A stretch of 33,514 nt of DNA from Candidatus Bathyarchaeota archaeon (GTDB lineage: Archaea > Thermoproteota > Bathyarchaeia > Bathyarchaeales > Bathycorpusculaceae), in contig JACAEI010000023.1 in the NCBI GenBank assembly GCA_013388905.1, forward strand, positions 1-33,514, written 5' to 3'. The position numbers were made by a program, and so were the translations under genes. The number at the start of each line of letters is the position of its first letter. The stretch's first letter is position 1. Shown piece by piece: positions 30,599 through 33,514 of this stretch. The notes beneath the pieces are model-generated. The model worked only from the letters and a program-made list of their open reading frames with translations, was not told the origin of the DNA and did no database searches.

Positions 30599-31753
30599 TT
30601 AGAATTTCCGCAACAAATATTTCAAAATAGTCAACTTCTGGATTTCGCTTGTGCCCTCGTAAATCTCTGTTATTTTTGCGTCGCGGTGATAGCGTTCCAC
30701 TCGGTACTCGCCTAAATAGCCATAGCCACCCAAAACTTGAATTGCAAAGTCTGTTGCTTCCATTGCGACACGGCTTGCATACTGCTTAGCCATGGCAGTA
30801 GCCATTGGGTCCATCTTTCCTGCGTCAACTAGCCATGCGGCGCGGTAAGTCAGCCATCTTGCGGCCTCAATTTTTGTAATTGTCTCAGCCAATCCACAGC
30901 CTATTAACTCATGCTGTAACAGAGGTTGCCCAAACGCTTCGCGTTGTTTAGAGTATTTGAATGCTATTTCCCATGCGCCTTGCGCCATGCCTAAAGCTTG
31001 AGCAGCCACGCCTATGCGTGTTTTGTCGAAGAATTCCATTGAGTAATAGAAGCCTCGGTTAAGCTCTCCAATTATGTTTGTGTCTGCCACTTTGACGTTG
31101 TCGAATTTTATTTCGCCTGTTACTGAACAGCGAATTCCCATTTTATTGTGAAGTTTTGTTGTTTCTAGTCCTTGTGTGCCCTTGTCAACTACGAACAGTG
31201 TTTCGCCCCGATATGTGGGTCTAACTTTGGTGTCTGTTTGTGTTAGAACGACCATGAAGTCGGCTATTGTAGCGTTTGTGATGAAAGTTTTTGTGCCGTT
31301 TATCCACCATTCGTTGCCGTATTTTGTGGCTGTTGTCTCCATTTTTGTTATGTCGCTTCCGCTTACGTTTGGCTCAGTGAAGCATGCGGCACTTATCCAG
31401 TCGCCTTTGCATATGGGTGGAAGATATTTTTCTTTTTGTTCTTTAGTGCCTAACGCGGCGATGAATTCGCTTCCGAAATTTGCGCTGGAAATAGCTACGC
31501 CTAGTGAGGAGTCTGCTCTGCACATCTCCTCGATTACTAAACACGTTTCTAACAGACCAAGTCCCTGTCCGCCATACTCTTGTGGAAAGAACATGTTTGT
31601 AAATCCAAGTTTTGCTGCGTTTTTATACAGTTCTAATGGATATTCCTCCTTTTTGTCAAGTTCCAAGGCAAGTTCAGGTTTGAACTCTTTTTGACAGAAT
31701 TCTCTCACAGCTCTTACTATTCCAATTTGCTCTTCGGTTAGTTCAAATTTCAT
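30599..31753 (-). CDS. Acyl-CoA dehydrogenase
   Basis: 384 residues with the full flavoprotein layout: N-terminal helical domain (FELTEEQIGIVRAVREFCQ), beta domain with ISAACFTEPNVSGSDITKME and TFITNATIADFMVV, and C-terminal helical domain with KQREAFGQPLLQHELIG and QVLGGYGYLGEYRVERYHRD. The catalytic base Glu is in TEIYEGTSEIQ, at the normal place for short- or medium-chain enzymes. It performs the first oxidation of acyl-CoA to 2-enoyl-CoA, passing electrons from FAD normally to ETF, which is not encoded here. The start ATG overlaps the stop of the preceding dehydrogenase gene (ATGA), with GGAGGAGG upstream, so the two are translationally coupled. Confidence 0.95.
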   Translation of the reverse strand: MKFELTEEQIGIVRAVREFCQKEFKPELALELDKKEEYPLELYKNAAKLGFTNMFFPQEYGGQGLGLLETCLVIEEMCRADSSLGVAISSANFGSEFIAALGTKEQKEKYLPPICKGDWISAACFTEPNVSGSDITKMETTATKYGNEWWINGTKTFITNATIADFMVVLTQTDTKVRPTYRGETLFVVDKGTQGLETTKLHNKMGIRCSVTGEIKFDNVKVADTNIIGELNRGFYYSMEFFDKTRIGVAAQALGMAQGAWEIAFKYSKQREAFGQPLLQHELIGCGLAETITKIEAARWLTYRAAWLVDAGKMDPMATAMAKQYASRVAMEATDFAIQVLGGYGYLGEYRVERYHRDAKITEIYEGTSEIQKLTILKYLLRKF

Positions 31754-32940
31754 TTGTAGAATCCTCCTCCAGATTTTTTGCCTAATCGACCTTTGCTAAC
31801 ATAGTCTTCTACCAATGGGCAGGGCTTATACATTTCCATATTGTACTTGGCATAAAGCTCCTTCAACTTGCTCAACACGACATCTAAACCCGTGCGATCT
31901 GCGTACTCGCATGGTCCAGAAGGCCAATACGTCCCTAACTTCATTCCAGTGTCAATATCTTCTGGATTTGCAGCGCCATCATAAATCAGCCATGCTGCTT
32001 CATTCACGGCTACAGCCCAAGACCTGTCAACATCATACTCGTCAAGCAGATTGAAGGGGATGCGTGGTCTACCTTTTGTCCAATCGTAAAAGCCGACACC
32101 TGTCTTCTGTCCAAACTTCTTCTCTTTTATAAGCGGTTCGATAACTTCTGCGCATGGTTTGAAGCGTTCGCCATAAGTCTCATATAATATTTTGCCAACC
32201 TCATAGGCAATGTCTAACCCTACGAAGTCTGCAAGTTCAAACCAGCCCATTGGAAAGCCGCCTGTATATTTCACTGAGGCATCTATGGCTTCTTTTGTTG
32301 CTTCACCGCGTTGATGCGCCCAGAAGGCTTCGAGGAAAACTGCGCCTAATATTCTGTTTACTATGAAACCTCTCACGTCTTTACGCACGATAATGGGTGT
32401 TTTTCCAAGTTTTTTTGCGAGTTCTGAAAGCGTGTTGATTGTCTCTTGACTTGTGTCTTCACCTTTTATGACTTCGACCAGTGCCATGGAATGTGGCGGG
32501 TTAAAAAAATGCATTCCTGCAACTTTGTGGGGACGTTTCGTGGCTTTGCCCATTTCTGTAATGCTTAATGTTGAGGTGTTAGAGGCTAGTAATGCGTGTG
32601 GTGGTGCAAGAGAATCAAGGGCTGAGAACACTTTTTTCTTTATCTCCATATTTTCGGGTACGGCTTCTATTGCTAAGTCTATGTCTTTTGCAGCTTGTTC
32701 ATAACTGGTTGTTGTATGTATTCGTGCAAGTGTTGCGTCAGCGTCTTCACGTCTAATTCGTTTTTTTTCAACGAATTTGTTGAGGCTCCATTTGATTTTT
32801 TCCATTGCCTTTGTTAAGAGTTCGTCGCTAATATCTATCATTGCAACTTCGTAGCCAGCCATTGCTAGAAGCTCGGCGATTCCGTGACCCATTGTTCCAG
32901 AACCAACAACTACTACCTTCTTCAGTTTTTCGGCAACCAA
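31750..32940 (-). CDS. 3-hydroxyacyl-CoA dehydrogenase
   Basis: 396 residues from TTG 32940, supported by GGAGG 7 nt upstream; an upstream in-frame ATG at 33009 would add 23 residues that are not conserved in type. The NAD-binding loop is VVVVGSGTMGHGIAEL; the HAD signature is GMHFFNPPHSMALVEVI with the catalytic His; then IVNRILGAVFLEAFW and two C-terminal helical domains (TGGFPMGWFELADFVGLDIA, KKFGQKTGVGFYDW and GRLGKKSGGGFY). The duplicated C-terminal domain is the long form common in archaea. It oxidises 3-hydroxyacyl-CoA with NAD+. It is the first gene of the beta-oxidation unit. Confidence 0.95.
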   Translation of the reverse strand: MVAEKLKKVVVVGSGTMGHGIAELLAMAGYEVAMIDISDELLTKAMEKIKWSLNKFVEKKRIRREDADATLARIHTTTSYEQAAKDIDLAIEAVPENMEIKKKVFSALDSLAPPHALLASNTSTLSITEMGKATKRPHKVAGMHFFNPPHSMALVEVIKGEDTSQETINTLSELAKKLGKTPIIVRKDVRGFIVNRILGAVFLEAFWAHQRGEATKEAIDASVKYTGGFPMGWFELADFVGLDIAYEVGKILYETYGERFKPCAEVIEPLIKEKKFGQKTGVGFYDWTKGRPRIPFNLLDEYDVDRSWAVAVNEAAWLIYDGAANPEDIDTGMKLGTYWPSGPCEYADRTGLDVVLSKLKELYAKYNMEMYKPCPLVEDYVSKGRLGKKSGGGFYK

Positions 32941-33038
32941 AACTTTTCCTCCTTTAGGGTTGCCTAATGGTGAAGTGGAAAATAGTAATAAAACTTTTTG
33001 AATGTGCACTCAACACTTAGAAAAAAGCGGAGGAGAAA

Positions 33039-33152
33039 ATGGAGTGTTGTCTTAGAGAAAGAATGGAGAGAATTAAAAATGCTTACCAAACTCCAAATAA
33101 CAATAACATCAGTAAAAAGATATTTTGGCTAAAAGCCCATTCACTGAGCTGA
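33039..33152 (+). CDS. Possible 37-residue protein
   Basis: A small open frame starting with ATG that has GGAGGAG 4 nt upstream, an unusually good ribosome site for a non-coding place. The product is basic and asparagine-rich with a Cys pair at positions 3-4 and YQTPNNNNISKKIFWL; no motif is seen. It lies in the 270-nt gap between the beta-oxidation promoter and the PPOX gene. It could equally be chance. Confidence 0.25.
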   Translation: MECCLRERMERIKNAYQTPNNNNISKKIFWLKAHSLS

Positions 33153-33277
33153 AAGTTTGAACAATTTTTGATTAGAGTTTATTGATAGCCCGGGATACGT
33201 GACTTATCTCATTTAAATTTCTCAAAATCCAAATTTAAATCTTGTGAACACATTATTATGCACGGAGGTGGGGGCAG

Positions 33278-33514
33278 TTGGCCCATAAAGTGTGGGATGG
33301 GCGTCATCTAACAAGAGAGCAAATAGAATCTTTTCTTAAAGAGGCTAAGACAGCAAGATTCTGCAGTCTCAATGATGACGGAACTATACATGCGACTCCT
33401 GTCTGGTTCAAATATGAAGACGGGAAAATTGTTATTCTAACACCAGCACATAGCTGTAAGGCTAGAAATGTCAAACATAACAAGAATGTTTCGATCCTGA
33501 TTGACGTGGAAGAG
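33278..33514 (+). CDS. PPOX-type flavin/F420-binding oxidoreductase (N-terminal part)
   Basis: 79 codons are present before the window ends. Start TTG 33278 is fixed by GGAGGTG at 33264-33270, 7 nt upstream. The sequence ESFLKEAKTARFCSLNDDGT, then PVWFKYEDGKIVILTPAHS and KARNVKHNKNVSILID, is the split-barrel opening of pyridoxamine 5'-phosphate oxidase-like proteins, with the phosphate-contacting K-A-R-N-V motif. Archaeal members use F420 or FMN; the cofactor and substrate are not readable here. TATA-like AATTTAAATC is at about 33230-33240. Confidence 0.85.
   Translation, partial: MAHKVWDGRHLTREQIESFLKEAKTARFCSLNDDGTIHATPVWFKYEDGKIVILTPAHSCKARNVKHNKNVSILIDVEE

Noticed and set aside
31176-31694. 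172-codon plus frame inside the acyl-CoA dehydrogenase gene
   Set aside because: Long antisense shadow with serine-rich, low-information content opposite a clear enzyme gene.
1-33514. CRISPR arrays, insertion sequences, replication origin
   Set aside because: No regularly spaced repeats, no transposase or integrase frame, and no Orc1/Cdc6 gene or origin-box cluster were seen on reading through.

Overview
This window is archaeal and most probably comes from the TACK side of the tree, with a Bathyarchaeia-like genome as my best guess. The evidence for that is an archaeal 23S rRNA, tRNAs and a protein gene interrupted by small bulge-helix-bulge (BHB) introns, eL14, Cbf5, a TIP49/RuvB-like ATPase, TrmY, TATA boxes 25-30 nt upstream of starts, and GGAGG/GGTGAT ribosome sites. 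The lineage name is inference; no search was run.

Layout. 1-1128: 5' third of a 23S rRNA gene on the minus strand, with no 16S gene upstream of it. 1421-2238: tRNA-Thr(TGT) and a VapBC-type pair. 2660-5439: small membrane protein, TrmY, TIP49-like ATPase and a basic hypothetical protein. 5635-10572: MFS transporter, AmmeMemoRadiSam-type radical SAM enzyme, SCP2-like protein, ThiL and a double GNAT acetyltransferase. 10818-14089: an accessory stretch with tRNA-Thr(CGT), a Zn protein, tRNA-Pro(TGG) with an intron outside the anticodon loop, a divergent PIN / RHH-UPF0175 toxin-antitoxin-like pair, and the broken 3' end of a NosD/dockerin-type secreted protein. 14291-20376: HtrA-like protease, MFS, PurA, two tiny conserved-looking genes (one a 45-residue zinc finger), DUF420-like membrane protein, CoA-binding protein, membrane-anchored cupredoxin and phosphodiesterase. 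20642-24709: M20 peptidase, a DUF3795 gene split by a frameshift at an A7 run, then rpl14e-cbf5-methyltransferase, with cbf5 interrupted by a 36-nt BHB intron, and an intron-bearing tRNA-Ser(GGA). 24954-25351: a decayed gene. 25504-32940: a fatty-acid beta-oxidation cluster (acyl-CoA ligase, alpha/beta hydrolase, DUF35 protein, thiolase, enoyl-CoA hydratase, acyl-CoA dehydrogenase, 3-hydroxyacyl-CoA dehydrogenase). 33278-end: start of a PPOX-type flavin/F420 protein.

The genes fall into three working groups. One is RNA maturation (TrmY, Cbf5, eL14, four tRNAs, 23S), in which three transcripts (tRNA-Pro, tRNA-Ser, cbf5 mRNA) appear to need the tRNA-splicing endonuclease. The catalytic Asp codon of Cbf5 exists only after splicing. 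The second is lipid or acyl-CoA oxidation, where a complete set of core beta-oxidation enzymes lies on one strand with tight spacing, but no ETF genes are visible. The third is accessory and decaying material around the tRNAs: toxin-antitoxin pairs, in-frame stops and truncated genes.

The observations I rate highest are the cbf5 intron, the A_AAA_AAA slippery frameshift in the DUF3795 gene, the tRNA-Pro intron after the anticodon stem, the in-frame TGA that cuts the antitoxin-like gene from an unstarted C-terminal half, and the beta-oxidation island.
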